From Coleofasciculus sp937127375 (lineage in GTDB: Bacteria; Cyanobacteriota; Cyanobacteriia; Cyanobacteriales; Coleofasciculaceae), in assembly GCA_040218875.1 (NCBI GenBank), contig JAVJQP010000028.1: a stretch of 64,000 nucleotides of DNA; one strand, 5' to 3'. The notes beneath the pieces were generated by a model. The model did no database searches. It was not told the DNA's origin and saw nothing but the letters and a program-made list of their open reading frames with translations. Shown here piece after piece: positions 17,962 to 27,411 of this stretch (position 1 is its first letter; every line of letters starts with the position of its first letter). The translations under genes were made by a program, and so were the position numbers.

Positions 17962-19647
17962 TTACCAACTCCCTCCAGCACCACCACCACCACTAGAACC
18001 ACCACCGAAGCTACCACTGGAACCACTGCTACCACTACTCCCACTGGAACCTGTGCTGCCACTGTAACTACCATAACTGCCACTGTAGCTACTACTGGAA
18101 GAACGGCTACTACTTGAACTGCCACTAGAACTACGACTTGAACGGATTATTATTGCCTTTTCTTGGGAATAATCACAACATTTGCACTCGTCAATAATGA
18201 AGCGTTGACTTAAGCTATATGGCATCATTGCTTCTCTACGAGTTACGGTTAATTCTTGACAGTGAGGACATTTTTGATAAGATTGAGAATCTAAAACATA
18301 AGCCCGGATGTGAATTAACCGTAAAAGCATTTTTTTGCTACAGTGACGACAGTGCCAACCTTCAAATCTAACACTACCCAACTCTTGAGCAACTTTCTCA
18401 GGTTTGGTGAGCTGAGATGCAACTAAAGTTGACTTGACTTTTCTCAAGGACAAATGACAAGAGTTACACCGCAAAGACGGATCAGAATAGTATCGTTCCA
18501 TGAATCGGGGAGAAAGAGGAATAGCAATAATTGCTCCTGAAATTAATGCTGAACTGATAATAACCCCCACTTGTCCAAATAAGTATCCCATTAAATAACC
18601 TATAATACTCTGGACAAAAAACACAAGGAAAAGAAAAATAAAAGGAATTAAAATCAGACCCCCTAGAATAACCGACCAGAAACCTGTTACTATTGCGAAT
18701 ATAATGAAGATAATGATTGTTGATCGATTAGTAGTCTTGTAGCGCGAGTGAAGCTTCTTAATTGCCAGTTTTAATAGCTTACATCCAATAGCTAAAGAGG
18801 TGACAATTATTCCAATTAAGACTCCAATATTTGCTAGAGGGGTAATCGCAACAGAAAATAGTACCAGAGCAAAAGTAGCAGAAAACGTGACCAGATAAGC
18901 GAAAATATAAGCTTTACGTTCAGGTGTATATCCTTGTTGTACTCGCGATCGCCCTGTTGGTGTAAGATAAATTGGATTACTGATTTTCTTGAACTGACGG
19001 TATCCTATCCAGGACAATAGTATACCGACCACACCCATTAACGCAATCCTGCCACGATGAGTAGCACTTAGAGATATCTCAGCTAGGGATATATCAGTAG
19101 GATTGGCTGAAAAAGAATGAGTGTTTTTATCTTGTAAAATCTTCACTAGCGCTTTCGTTCCCGCTAATACACCACCATCAAAGTCACCTTGTTTGAATCG
19201 GGGTGTAATCTTATCTTCAATAATCTGTCCAACCTGAGCATCCGGTAAAATTGGCTCAACTCCATAACCCGTTTCAATTTCAACGCGACGATCGCCAACT
19301 GACACCAAAAATAGTACACCATTATCTTCACCGATTTTGCCAATTCCCCAATAATTAAATAACTCTGTTGTAAATGCTTTTGGCGAAGCCAATGGTGCTG
19401 TTTCTGGCACAGTAACTACGGCGACTTCTATCCCCTTTTGTGCTTCTAACTCAGAAATCATTTGATTAAGTTGAGTTTCTGTAGAATCACTAAGGATATT
19501 TGCCATATCCGTCACCCAAGTGCCATTAACTTGTTGCGGATTGGGAACATCCTGTACAGTTAAGGCATAACTCAAATAAGGAAATAGGCAAAGCGCTAGA
19601 CAAAATAGACTTGCCACAATTAGGCGTTGCAGTTTGGAAACTTTCAT
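17962..19647 (-). CDS. TPM-domain membrane protein with zinc ribbon and Ser/Gly tail
   Basis: 561 residues. Signal peptide (1-29), then a TPM domain (about 32-175: VPNQQ-type start VPNPQQVNGTWVTDMA, GVLFLVSVGDRRVEIETGYG, PILPDAQVG). Four to five membrane helices follow (about 200-375). A zinc-ribbon unit holds CNSC, CRHC, CPHC and CKCC pairs. The C-terminus is a Ser/Gly tail ending GGGSSGGGGAGGSW. TPM proteins include Psb32 (photosystem II repair) and YgcG; this one's role is unknown. GGAG precedes ATG. It is the last full paralogue before lemA. Confidence 0.85.
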   Translation of the reverse strand: MKVSKLQRLIVASLFCLALCLFPYLSYALTVQDVPNPQQVNGTWVTDMANILSDSTETQLNQMISELEAQKGIEVAVVTVPETAPLASPKAFTTELFNYWGIGKIGEDNGVLFLVSVGDRRVEIETGYGVEPILPDAQVGQIIEDKITPRFKQGDFDGGVLAGTKALVKILQDKNTHSFSANPTDISLAEISLSATHRGRIALMGVVGILLSWIGYRQFKKISNPIYLTPTGRSRVQQGYTPERKAYIFAYLVTFSATFALVLFSVAITPLANIGVLIGIIVTSLAIGCKLLKLAIKKLHSRYKTTNRSTIIIFIIFAIVTGFWSVILGGLILIPFIFLFLVFFVQSIIGYLMGYLFGQVGVIISSALISGAIIAIPLSPRFMERYYSDPSLRCNSCHLSLRKVKSTLVASQLTKPEKVAQELGSVRFEGWHCRHCSKKMLLRLIHIRAYVLDSQSYQKCPHCQELTVTRREAMMPYSLSQRFIIDECKCCDYSQEKAIIIRSSRSSSGSSSSSRSSSSSYSGSYGSYSGSTGSSGSSGSSGSSGSFGGGSSGGGGAGGSW

Positions 19648-19735
19648 GGTTTAATTCTCCAATTAAACACAAGGTAAAATACATCATAAAAAAGAGTCTT
19701 AAAGGATGTCCGTGGAAATCGAGCCACTGTCTGAT

Positions 19736-21481
19736 TTACCAACTCCCTCCAGCACCACCGCCGTCACTAGAACCACCGCCAAAGCTACCACTAGAACCGC
19801 TGCTACCGCTGGAACATGTGCTGCCACTGTAATTGCCATAACTGCCACTGTAGCTACTACTAGAAGAATGGCTATCTCTTGAACGCCTGCTAGGAGGAGT
19901 CGGCAAACATGGAATTGTTTCTGTTTGCTCTTGGTGATAATCACAACATTGACAATCGCTAATAATCAGACATTTACCCATACTATTTGTTGTTGCTCGC
20001 GTCACCATATTTTTAGTACGAGTTATCGTCAATTCTTGACAGGAAATACATTTATAAAAATTCTTGTAATTTTCTACATAAGTGCGAATGTGAACACCCA
20101 GACAATTCGGACATTGCCAACCCTTCAGTTGAATACTACCTATCGTTTCTGCCACTTTTTGAGGACGAGTGAGGTGGGATTGCAAATCGTCAGTACCGAT
20201 GAGTTGCATGGGATATTTACAGTCAGCACAATGCATAGGTCGGTGGTTGAAGTCGGAATTCAAGTTTTGGGATACTCGCGATCGCGCATTGGGTTTGAGG
20301 AAGATAGCATTGGCTGATGGCGTTAAGCCGGGAATCGCTTCTTTAACTTGTTCCTGGTAATCACAACAGTGACACTCTTTATCAACCAATTGTTCACCCT
20401 TTTGATTCCAAGTAGGTACTCTCAGCACCTTTTCAATCTTGCGAGTGACAGTTAATTCCTGACAAGTGGGACATTTGTCAAAGTCTGATGAGTCGGAGAC
20501 ATAAGCAAAAATATGCACACCAAGCCCAGTTAACTGAGGATGACACCGAGGACATTGCCAACCTTTAAATCGAATACTACCGATGTCTTGCGCCACTTTT
20601 TCCGGTTGAGTGAGCTTAGAGTCTAGTGCGATCGCATCAAGTCGTTCCAATTGCTGCTGACAATCGGCACAGTGTAAAGAGCGATCGCGATGGAGACGTG
20701 CTTGAGTGCGGGTTTTTCCTTCCGGTTTTACCAATATTCGACGCTTTATTCCCGAATGGTTTCTAGTCGCTATGAGTAGAATAATTGGCAAACTAGACAA
20801 CAATAATAGGACACATACGATAACTAACCAACTGATTAAAGAGGATTTGTTTTCAACCGAATATCGAGTATTGTGGCTAGTCGAGTCAGTATGGGCTTGA
20901 GGGGTTTGAGAAGGAGAAGTTGATTCAGCGCTTAGTACAGAATTTGTCGAATTTATTTCACCTCCCAACTGCACAACTAATGCTTGGGTTCCAGCTAATG
21001 TTCCTTCGTCAAAGTCACCTTGCTTAAACGGCGGAGTAATTTTAGTGTTGATAATTTTGGCAACCTGAGCATCGGGTAAAATGGCTTCAATACCATATCC
21101 GGTTTCAATCTCGACGCGGCGATCACCCGTGGAAATCAAAAACAGTACCCCGTTGTCCTGATCAGCTTTACCAATTCCCCAGTGATTGAACAACTTAGTG
21201 GTGAAAGCTTTAGGTGATGGCAACGGAGAGGTTTCAGGTAAAGTCACCACCGCAATTTCTGTGCCATTTTTCGCTTCTAACTGGGAAATTATCTGATTGA
21301 GTTTGCTTTCAGTATCCTGACTGAGAATATCTGCCATATCCGTTACCCAAGTACCATTTAGCTGCTGAGGATTAGGAACCTCTTCAACGGTTAAGGCTTG
21401 GGCAGAAAGAGGAAAGAGAAGCGTTAGACAGAATAAAACTCCCAAAATAATTGGTTTAATTTTAAGTAGAAACTGTTTCAT
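19736..21481 (-). CDS. TPM-domain protein with two zinc-ribbon units
   Basis: About 581 residues from ATG 21481 (a TTG at 21496 is in frame). Signal peptide, TPM domain (GTWVTDMADILSQDTE, GDRRVEIETGYGIEAILPD), one membrane helix (LVIVCVLLLLSSLPIILLI), then two tandem zinc-ribbon units of about 125 residues. Each unit has CADC, CPRC or CPNC, CPTC or CISC, and CHCC or CQCC pairs with the shared phrase QELTVTR/QELTITR. The C-terminus ends in a Ser/Gly tail. The ribbon unit was duplicated relative to the 17962 gene. Confidence 0.85.
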   Translation of the reverse strand: MKQFLLKIKPIILGVLFCLTLLFPLSAQALTVEEVPNPQQLNGTWVTDMADILSQDTESKLNQIISQLEAKNGTEIAVVTLPETSPLPSPKAFTTKLFNHWGIGKADQDNGVLFLISTGDRRVEIETGYGIEAILPDAQVAKIINTKITPPFKQGDFDEGTLAGTQALVVQLGGEINSTNSVLSAESTSPSQTPQAHTDSTSHNTRYSVENKSSLISWLVIVCVLLLLSSLPIILLIATRNHSGIKRRILVKPEGKTRTQARLHRDRSLHCADCQQQLERLDAIALDSKLTQPEKVAQDIGSIRFKGWQCPRCHPQLTGLGVHIFAYVSDSSDFDKCPTCQELTVTRKIEKVLRVPTWNQKGEQLVDKECHCCDYQEQVKEAIPGLTPSANAIFLKPNARSRVSQNLNSDFNHRPMHCADCKYPMQLIGTDDLQSHLTRPQKVAETIGSIQLKGWQCPNCLGVHIRTYVENYKNFYKCISCQELTITRTKNMVTRATTNSMGKCLIISDCQCCDYHQEQTETIPCLPTPPSRRSRDSHSSSSSYSGSYGNYSGSTCSSGSSGSSGSFGGGSSDGGGAGGSW

Positions 21482-21523
21482 CTTTCTAATATTCAATAAG
21501 AAATGTGAGAAACTTAATCACGA

Positions 21524-21593
21524 TTACCAATCTCCACCTGCACCGCCGCCGTCACTATCACCCCCGTCAAAATCGCTGCGGTATTCATTCCCT
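21524..21593 (-). pseudogene. Orphan Ser/Gly tail of a lost TPM paralogue
   Basis: After the stop of the gene at 21594, the minus strand reads a tail ending FDGGDSDGGGAGGDW and a stop. It is nearly the same as the end of the protein at 23317-23733 (FGGGDSDGGGAGGDW). No start, signal or TPM part is left, so it is the 3' end of a deleted paralogue. Confidence 0.6.
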
Positions 21594-22993
21594 TTAGAAA
21601 TCACCACCGCAACCGCCACCACCACTAGAACCACCACCGAAGCTACCACTGGAACCACTGCTACCACTACTCCCACTGGAACCTGTGCTGCCACTGTAAC
21701 TGCCATAACTACCACTGTAGCTACTACTCGAAGAACGACTACTCGAAGAAGTGCTGCTATAAACAGGGCGTAAACGTGGGATTGTTTCTGCTTTCTCTTG
21801 GTGATAATCACAGCAGTGACAATCGCTAATAATCAGCCATTTACCCGTGCTATTTGTTGTTGCTTGCTTCACCATCTTTTTAGTACGAGTTACTGTTAAT
21901 TCTTGACAGTGAGGACATTGATAAAACTTACTGGAAACCGCCACATAAGTGCGAATGTGAATACCCAGACAATTCGGACATTGCCAACCCTTCAATTGGA
22001 TACTGCCTATCGTTTGTGCCACTTTTTGGGGACGAGTGAGGTGGGATTGCCAATCATTATTACCTATTAGTCGCATGGGATATTGACAATCGGTACAATG
22101 TTTGGGTTGGTTGAAGTCAGAACTCAAACTTCGGGACACTCGCGATCGCTCATTGGGTTTGAGGAAGATAGCATTGGCTGGTGGCGTTAAGCCGGGAATC
22201 GCTTCTTTAACTTGTTCCTGGTAATCACAACAGTGACAATCTTTATGCACTACTTGTTCACCCTCTTGGTTCCAAGTGGGTTCTTTCAGTATGGTTTCAA
22301 GCTTGCGAGTTTTAACCAATTGACTCCAGACGATGTATCCGAATTTGATGGCTGAACAGACGGTGAAGGATTGCGACGAATTGGGTCAGTATTCGTTTGA
22401 GGTGTTGGCAATTCGGTTGACTCTGGAGTAATGGATTGTTTTTGAGGGTTAGCTGGTATCGGATTAACTGCACCGCCTAATTGCACAACCAATGCTTGGG
22501 TTCCGGCTAATGTCCCTGCGTCAAAGTTTCCTTGCTTAAAGAACGGAGTAATTTGAGCTTCGATAATCTTGCCAACCTGAGCATCGGGTAAAATTGGTTC
22601 AATACCGTATCCAGTTTCAATCTCGACGCGGCGATCACCCGTGGAAATCAAAAACAGTACACCGTTGTCCTCATCAGCTTTACCAATTCCCCAGTGATTA
22701 AATAATTCAGTGGTAAAGGCTTTAGGTGATGCGGCTGCAGATGTCTCAAGTACAGTCACCACCGCAATTTCTGTGCCATTTTCAGTTTCTAATTCAGAAA
22801 TTATTTGATTCAGTTTATTTTCGGTATCCTCACTGAGAATTTCTGCCATATCCGTTACCCAAGTGCCATTCACCTGCTGTGGATTGGGAACCTCTTCAAT
22901 GGTTAAGGCGTGGACAGAAAGAGGTGAGAAAACAGTTATACAGAATGGAATTATCCAAATAACCTGTTTGATTTGACCTGCAAAGCATTTCAT
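21594..22993 (-). pseudogene. TPM-domain protein broken by internal deletion and frameshift
   Basis: The first frame (22993 to about 22286) carries a signal peptide and full TPM domain (GTWVTDMAEILSEDTE, GDRRVEIETGYGIEPILPD) and ends out of frame after SSGVNWLKLASLKPY. The second frame (about 22319 to 21594) resumes inside a zinc ribbon (VKTRKLETILKEPTWNQ), has one complete ribbon unit and ends in the Ser/Gly tail GGGCGGDF. Compared with 19736-21481, the membrane helix and first ribbon half are missing and the join is out of frame near 22318. The 5' frame could still yield a secreted soluble TPM protein. Confidence 0.75.
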
Positions 22994-23316
22994 AAATTCA
23001 ATCTCCGATAAAAATTGCTAAAAACCTGACGCTGTTTGAGTTTGACGATAAAACTTTCAACATTGTCACTTGGTTTAGCTATTTCTTACTCGGAGTTAAG
23101 TCCTGCTTTTTATGCAAGATATCAATTGTTGTCAAATTTATTCATAGACTGACGACAACAATGCCAAATCTGAGTCATTTGAGATCTTGCCGTACAGGGA
23201 ATAAACTCCAAGTAATCTAACGTTGTCCAAAATCCAAGTAAATAATAAGGCTTTGTCGGCAAATCGCTACTAAGAATGAAGCATTTGTATCTAAAATTTG
23301 AAAAACTTCATAACGA
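22994..23316. other. Spacer within the TPM array
   Basis: About 320 bp without a recognisable gene. GGAGATTGAA just upstream of 22993 is the ribosome binding site shared by several array members. Confidence 0.4.
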
Positions 23317-23733
23317 TTACCAATCTCCACCTGCACCGCCGCCGTCACTATCACCCCCGCCAAAATCGCTACTACTGCTACTATCGCTACTGCTACTGCA
23401 ATCATCACTACTGCTATACCAAATAGCACTGCTAGAACTACTGTTATCCCAGCTACTATCATTTTGCCAGTCACTACTGCCACTCGAAGAAGAACGGTTA
23501 CTATTCTTGCGAAAACGACTGTGGGAACGCTTACCCCTTGATTGACGTGTAGACTGGTAAATTATGACAATTGGTAGTCCCACGAGTAACAATAACACTA
23601 TCAATCCTATCCAGGTGGATATATTAGCCTGAGATACTTGGATCGAAGACTGGGAATTAGTCGCGATGATGCGATCAAATTTAGGCGTCTGGGAAAAGTT
23701 AATCGGACTAATTTCACTCTGTATGTTGTCCAT
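23317..23733 (-). CDS. TPM-less paralogue: one helix plus Ser/Gly tail
   Basis: 138 residues. No signal peptide and no TPM domain; one membrane helix (about 43-61, WIGLIVLLLLVGLPIVIIY), a basic segment (RQSRGKRSHSRFRK), then a Ser-rich run with W/N and the tail SDFGGGDSDGGGAGGDW. The tail links it to the array. GAGG precedes ATG 23733. The N-terminal 40 residues are not similar to other members. Function unknown. Confidence 0.6.
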   Translation of the reverse strand: MDNIQSEISPINFSQTPKFDRIIATNSQSSIQVSQANISTWIGLIVLLLLVGLPIVIIYQSTRQSRGKRSHSRFRKNSNRSSSSGSSDWQNDSSWDNSSSSSAIWYSSSDDCSSSSDSSSSSDFGGGDSDGGGAGGDW

Positions 23734-23857
23734 GATAACCTCTAATAAACTATGACCTGCTGGCTATTGATTGAAAACTGGAGAGGTTTCGAGTCTGGAT
23801 GTTGATGCAAATGTCGATGTCGTTTTGTTCAGATTGTAATGACAACAAATTTGAGTA

Positions 23858-23922
23858 GAGGGCGACCCAACCTAATTGAATGGAATGGAGTATTTAATTA
23901 ATGCAAGCGGGTCGCCCCTACA
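23858..23922. repeat. GGCGACCC/GGGTCGCC element, inverted copy
   Basis: GGGCGACCC at the left, AATTGAATGGAATGGA inside, and GCAAGCGGGTCGCCCCTAC at the right. The reverse complement matches 13022-13085, including TTGCATTAATTAA and ATTCCATTC. Confidence 0.8.
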
Positions 23923-23982
23923 GTCCAGGCTACGGGTGTTTCGGATTATCAATAAGGAGCGATCGCACTCAAGGGAGGCTGC

Positions 23983-24531
23983 TTAGAAATCACCGCCAGC
24001 GCCACCACCGCCACTGTCTCCGCCACCAAAACTACCACCACCGGAATCGCCACCACCACTGTAGCCACCGCCACCATAGTCACCGCCACCGTAATCACCG
24101 CCCGTGTAACCGCCGCCTGTGTAACTACTACTTGAAGAACGGCGACGCGAGGAACGACGACTCGAAGAACTGCCATTACTATTGGCGACTAGAAAAATCA
24201 CGACCGTTGGCACACCTAATAGTACGAGTAATGCCAGTAAAGCTTCTCCAGAGGATTTATATATCTTAGATTGGGACTCTAAAGACGTAGTATGACTAGC
24301 GACTTCAGTATTCATTTTAGCCGTCGGCAAATCGGAATTAATCGGATTGATTTGGTTGTCGGTGTCTTTACTAACAATCGCTGCCATTTCTGTGGCAAAA
24401 CCGCTATTCACGGGTTGCGACTTGGTAACGTTTTCAACTGTTAATGCTTGTGCCGCAATGGGTGAAAAAACTGTGAGGCAAAATGGAACTGTCCAAAGTA
24501 TCTGTTTGAGTTTAGGGGCAAAAGATTTCAT
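23983..24531 (-). CDS. TPM-less paralogue with signal peptide, helix and Ser/Gly tail
   Basis: 182 residues. The signal peptide (1-30, ending AAQALTVENV) is the same as in TPM members, and a vestige of the TPM start remains (NSGFATEMAAIVSKDTDNQ), but the rest of the domain is gone. One helix (about 85-105, LLALLVLLGVPTVVIFLV) and a tail rich in GGGYTGGDYGGG follow, ending GGGAGGDF. GGAGATTGAAATC precedes ATG 24531. This is a clear intermediate between full TPM proteins and tail-only forms. Confidence 0.7.
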   Translation of the reverse strand: MKSFAPKLKQILWTVPFCLTVFSPIAAQALTVENVTKSQPVNSGFATEMAAIVSKDTDNQINPINSDLPTAKMNTEVASHTTSLESQSKIYKSSGEALLALLVLLGVPTVVIFLVANSNGSSSSRRSSRRRSSSSSYTGGGYTGGDYGGGDYGGGGYSGGGDSGGGSFGGGDSGGGGAGGDF

Positions 24532-24849
24532 GATTTCAATCTCCGAAAAAACTTGATGTTGATTGGGTTATGTGAGAACGCTGTAAATTCTTGAACCTGC
24601 GTCGTCTGTCTCTTACTCGCTATTAAGTCTTGGCTTTTATGCGAGAGGTTGATTGTTGTAATATTTCTTTACAACTTGATAGTGTCGATTAACTAACTTA
24701 AGGGTTGGTAGAAAGTGATGCGATCGCTGATGGCGAAGACAGCGCCACTACAAACCCAGCTAAGGGAGTGTATCTTAGACTCAAGAGTTTGTAGTCAGCG
24801 CTTGACTTATGGCACGCTTGGTGTAACTACGAACCAATATTGATTCCGT

Positions 24850-25317
24850 TTAGAAACCACCACCGCCACCGCCACCGCCACTGGAACCGCCGCCAAAGCC
24901 GCCACCACTGGAACCACCGCCACCGCTGCAACCGCCGCCGCCACTGGAACCGCCACCGCCAAAGCCGCCACCACTGTAGCCACTGTAGCCACTACTTGAA
25001 GAACGACGACTACTAGAACGATAACCGCTAGAACTGCTATCACTATTTAGGGCTAGAATAAGCACTCCGACGGGTATGCCCAATAGTATAAGTATTGCCA
25101 GCAAAGCCTCGTTAGAGGATTTATAAATACTGTCTTGTTGCTCAAAAGATGTAGTATCACTCGCGACTACAGTACTCGTTTCAGTAACCAAGGCTTTTGT
25201 TTCGTTGAATGTGGTTTCTTCAACAGTTAGGGCTTGGGCAGCCAGAGGGGAGAAAATGGTTAAACAAACTGGAACTGTCCAAATCATCTGTTTGAGTTGA
25301 CGTGCCAAAGGTTTCAT
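24850..25317 (-). CDS. TPM-less paralogue with Gly-rich tail
   Basis: About 155 residues from ATG 25317. The signal peptide MKPLARQLKQMIWTVPVCL runs to AAQALTVE, then a short linker, one helix (LLAILILLGIPVGVLILAL), SSRRSS, and a long Gly/Ser tail ending GGGGGGGGF. GGAGATTAAAACC before 25317 matches other array members. An upstream in-frame ATG at 25407 also has a strong AAGGAG and would add 30 residues before the signal. Very similar to 25525-25974, a recent duplication. Confidence 0.7.
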   Translation of the reverse strand: MKPLARQLKQMIWTVPVCLTIFSPLAAQALTVEETTFNETKALVTETSTVVASDTTSFEQQDSIYKSSNEALLAILILLGIPVGVLILALNSDSSSSGYRSSSRRSSSSGYSGYSGGGFGGGGSSGGGGCSGGGGSSGGGFGGGSSGGGGGGGGF

Positions 25318-25524
25318 GGTTTTAATCTCCGATAAACTGTTGATGTTGATGAGGTTATGGGGGAAAACTGTATTTTTTTGAAGTTGAGTGATTTGTCTGT
25401 TATTCATGGTTAACTCCTTAGTTGTCTACAAAAGGTCAATTTGAGGAATGATGTTTCACACATTTAGCAAGCATCTGTTATCGACTGAATGTGGTCAAAA
25501 TCTGTAATGATAAGCGAACATGAG

Positions 25525-25974
25525 TTAGAAACCACCACCGTCACCGCCACCACCACTGGAACCGCCGCCAAAACCACCACTACTTGAACCACCGCCACCA
25601 CTGGAACCACTGCAACCGCCGCCACTACTGTAGCCACTGTAGCCACTACTCGAAGAACGACTACTACCAGAACGAGAACTACTAGAACTGCTAGAACTGC
25701 TATCGCTATTTAGGGCTAGAATCAGCACTCCAACAGGTATGCCCAATAGTATGAGTATTGCTAGCACAGCTTCGTTAGACGACTTATAAATACTGTCTTC
25801 AGGAGATGTGGTATTACTCGCGACTACAGAACTCGTTTCGGTAACGACTGCTTTTGTTTCATCGAATGTGCCTTTTTCAACGGTTAGGGCTTGAGCAACC
25901 ATAGGTGAGAAAAGGGTGAGACAAACTGGAACAGTCCAAAGCATCTGTTTGAGTTGACGTGCCAAAGGTTTCAT
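25525..25974 (-). CDS. TPM-less paralogue with Gly-rich tail
   Basis: About 149 residues from ATG 25974, nearly identical to the 24850 gene in signal peptide, helix (LAILILLGIPVGVLILAL) and Ser/Gly tail (ends GGGGDGGGF). GGAGAT precedes the start. An upstream in-frame GTG at 26064 also has AAGGAG, as in the sister copy. No TPM domain is left. Probably an exported membrane-anchored protein; role unknown. Confidence 0.7.
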   Translation of the reverse strand: MKPLARQLKQMLWTVPVCLTLFSPMVAQALTVEKGTFDETKAVVTETSSVVASNTTSPEDSIYKSSNEAVLAILILLGIPVGVLILALNSDSSSSSSSSSRSGSSRSSSSGYSGYSSGGGCSGSSGGGGSSSGGFGGGSSGGGGDGGGF

Positions 25975-26184
25975 TGTTTTTATCTCCGATAAACTGTTGA
26001 TGTTGATGAGGTTATGGGGGAAAGCTGTATTTTCTTGAAGTTGAGTGATTTGTCTGTTATTCACGGTTAACTCCTTGGTTGTCTGCAAAAGGTCAATTTG
26101 AGGAATAATGTTTCACACGTTTAGCAAGCATCTGTTATCGACTTGAGGCAGTCAAAACCTGTAATGATCCAAGCGAACATGAGA

Positions 26185-27084
26185 TTAGAAACCACCACCG
26201 TCACCGCCTCCACCACTGGAACCGCCTCCAAAACCACCACTACTAGAACCACCGCCACTACTAGAACTAACACTGACACCGCAACTACTAGAACTACCGC
26301 CACTACTGGAACCAACTCTGACACCGCCACCGGAAGAACGACGCCTGGAACGAGGTTTGGAACGACGCTTGGAAGAAGAGTTACTATTGCGATTCGCGGC
26401 GAATAGGACAATGATTCCCACAGGTACTCCTATGAAAAGGAGTAATGATTGCAACGTTCCTCCAGAAAAGGTTTCTTGTTGAGATGAAGATACAGTCATC
26501 GTGCTATTGGTCGTTTCTCTATTTGCTTGTAACGTTTGGATAGCATCGCTTGTTTGGACGTTATCCCCTAAGTGAATAACCAATGCTTTGGTTCCGGCTA
26601 ATGTTCCTCCGTCAAAGTCACCTTGCTTAAAAGGCGGAGTAATCTTAGTTTCGATAATCTGACCCACCTGGGCATCAGGTAAAATTGGTTCGATACCATA
26701 TCCGGTTTCAATCTCGACGCGGCGATCGCCTGTGGAAATCAAAAACAGTACACCATTGTCCTCATCAGCTTTGCCAATCCCCCAGTGATTGAACAACTCA
26801 GTGGTAAACGCTTTGGGTGATGGGGATGGAGAGGTTTCCGGTACAGTCACAACGGCAATTTCTGTACCATTTTCAATTTCCAACTCAGAAATCATCTGAT
26901 TAAGCTGGCGTTCCGTATCCTGACTGAGAATATCTGCCATATCCGTTACCCAAGTGCCATTTCGCTGTTGGGGATTAGGAACCTCTTCCACGGTTAAGGC
27001 GTGGGCGGAAAGCGGTGAGAGGACAGTGAGACAGAAGGGAACTGCCCAAATTGCCTGTTTGATTTTAGTGGTTATTGTTTTCAT
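26185..27084 (-). CDS. TPM-domain protein with Ser/Gly tail
   Basis: 299 residues. Signal peptide (1-30), complete TPM domain (about 33-180: GTWVTDMADILSQDTE, GVLFLISTGDRRVEIETGYG), one helix (LLLFIGVPVGIIVLFA, about 212-232), a basic segment KRRSKPRSRRRSS, and a tail ending GGGSSGGGGDGGGF. No zinc ribbon. This is the simplest full architecture in the array and its 5' member. AGAGG precedes the ATG. Confidence 0.85.
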   Translation of the reverse strand: MKTITTKIKQAIWAVPFCLTVLSPLSAHALTVEEVPNPQQRNGTWVTDMADILSQDTERQLNQMISELEIENGTEIAVVTVPETSPSPSPKAFTTELFNHWGIGKADEDNGVLFLISTGDRRVEIETGYGIEPILPDAQVGQIIETKITPPFKQGDFDGGTLAGTKALVIHLGDNVQTSDAIQTLQANRETTNSTMTVSSSQQETFSGGTLQSLLLFIGVPVGIIVLFAANRNSNSSSKRRSKPRSRRRSSGGGVRVGSSSGGSSSSCGVSVSSSSGGGSSSGGFGGGSSGGGGDGGGF

Positions 27085-27126
27085 GATGTATTTCCTCTAA
27101 ACGTTGGAGTAAGTTCGCTACAGTCA

Positions 27127-27411
27127 TCAGGCTGCACTTGCTGAGACAGAATCAGTTTCCCAAGGATGAGATGAAATAGGTGACTTTTCTGCCTCACATA
27201 AAAAGGCGATCGCAGGCTTGTTAATGCATAGAGAGGACATTTGCGTGAGTGATTGTCCCGGTTGGTGGATTTCTACATCCGTCAACACAATGAAATTTCG
27301 AGAATTATTGAGCATATCGGAGAGTCGAGAACGATAGCTATTAGGAAGGGCAGAAACTGCCATATCACCAAATATTTGAACGTTATTTAGGGTTAAAATC
27401 TTGACTCTCAT
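27127..27411 (-). CDS. Small protein, DUF6812-like
   Basis: About 94 residues from ATG 27411 behind GAGGAAG (an in-frame start at 27426 is less likely). The sequence RVKILTLNNVQIFGDMAV, SRLSDMLNNSRNFIVLTDVE and INKPAIAFLCE resembles a small beta-domain family I associate with DUF6812; function unknown. It lies 42 bp upstream of the first TPM gene on the same strand and may lead that operon. Confidence 0.55.
   Translation of the reverse strand: MRVKILTLNNVQIFGDMAVSALPNSYRSRLSDMLNNSRNFIVLTDVEIHQPGQSLTQMSSLCINKPAIAFLCEAEKSPISSHPWETDSVSASAA

Noticed and set aside
17925..27000. Many Val/Ala-rich or Ser/Thr-rich frames in the TPM array
   Set aside because: They are antisense or frame-shifted readings of the Ser/Gly tails of the real genes.
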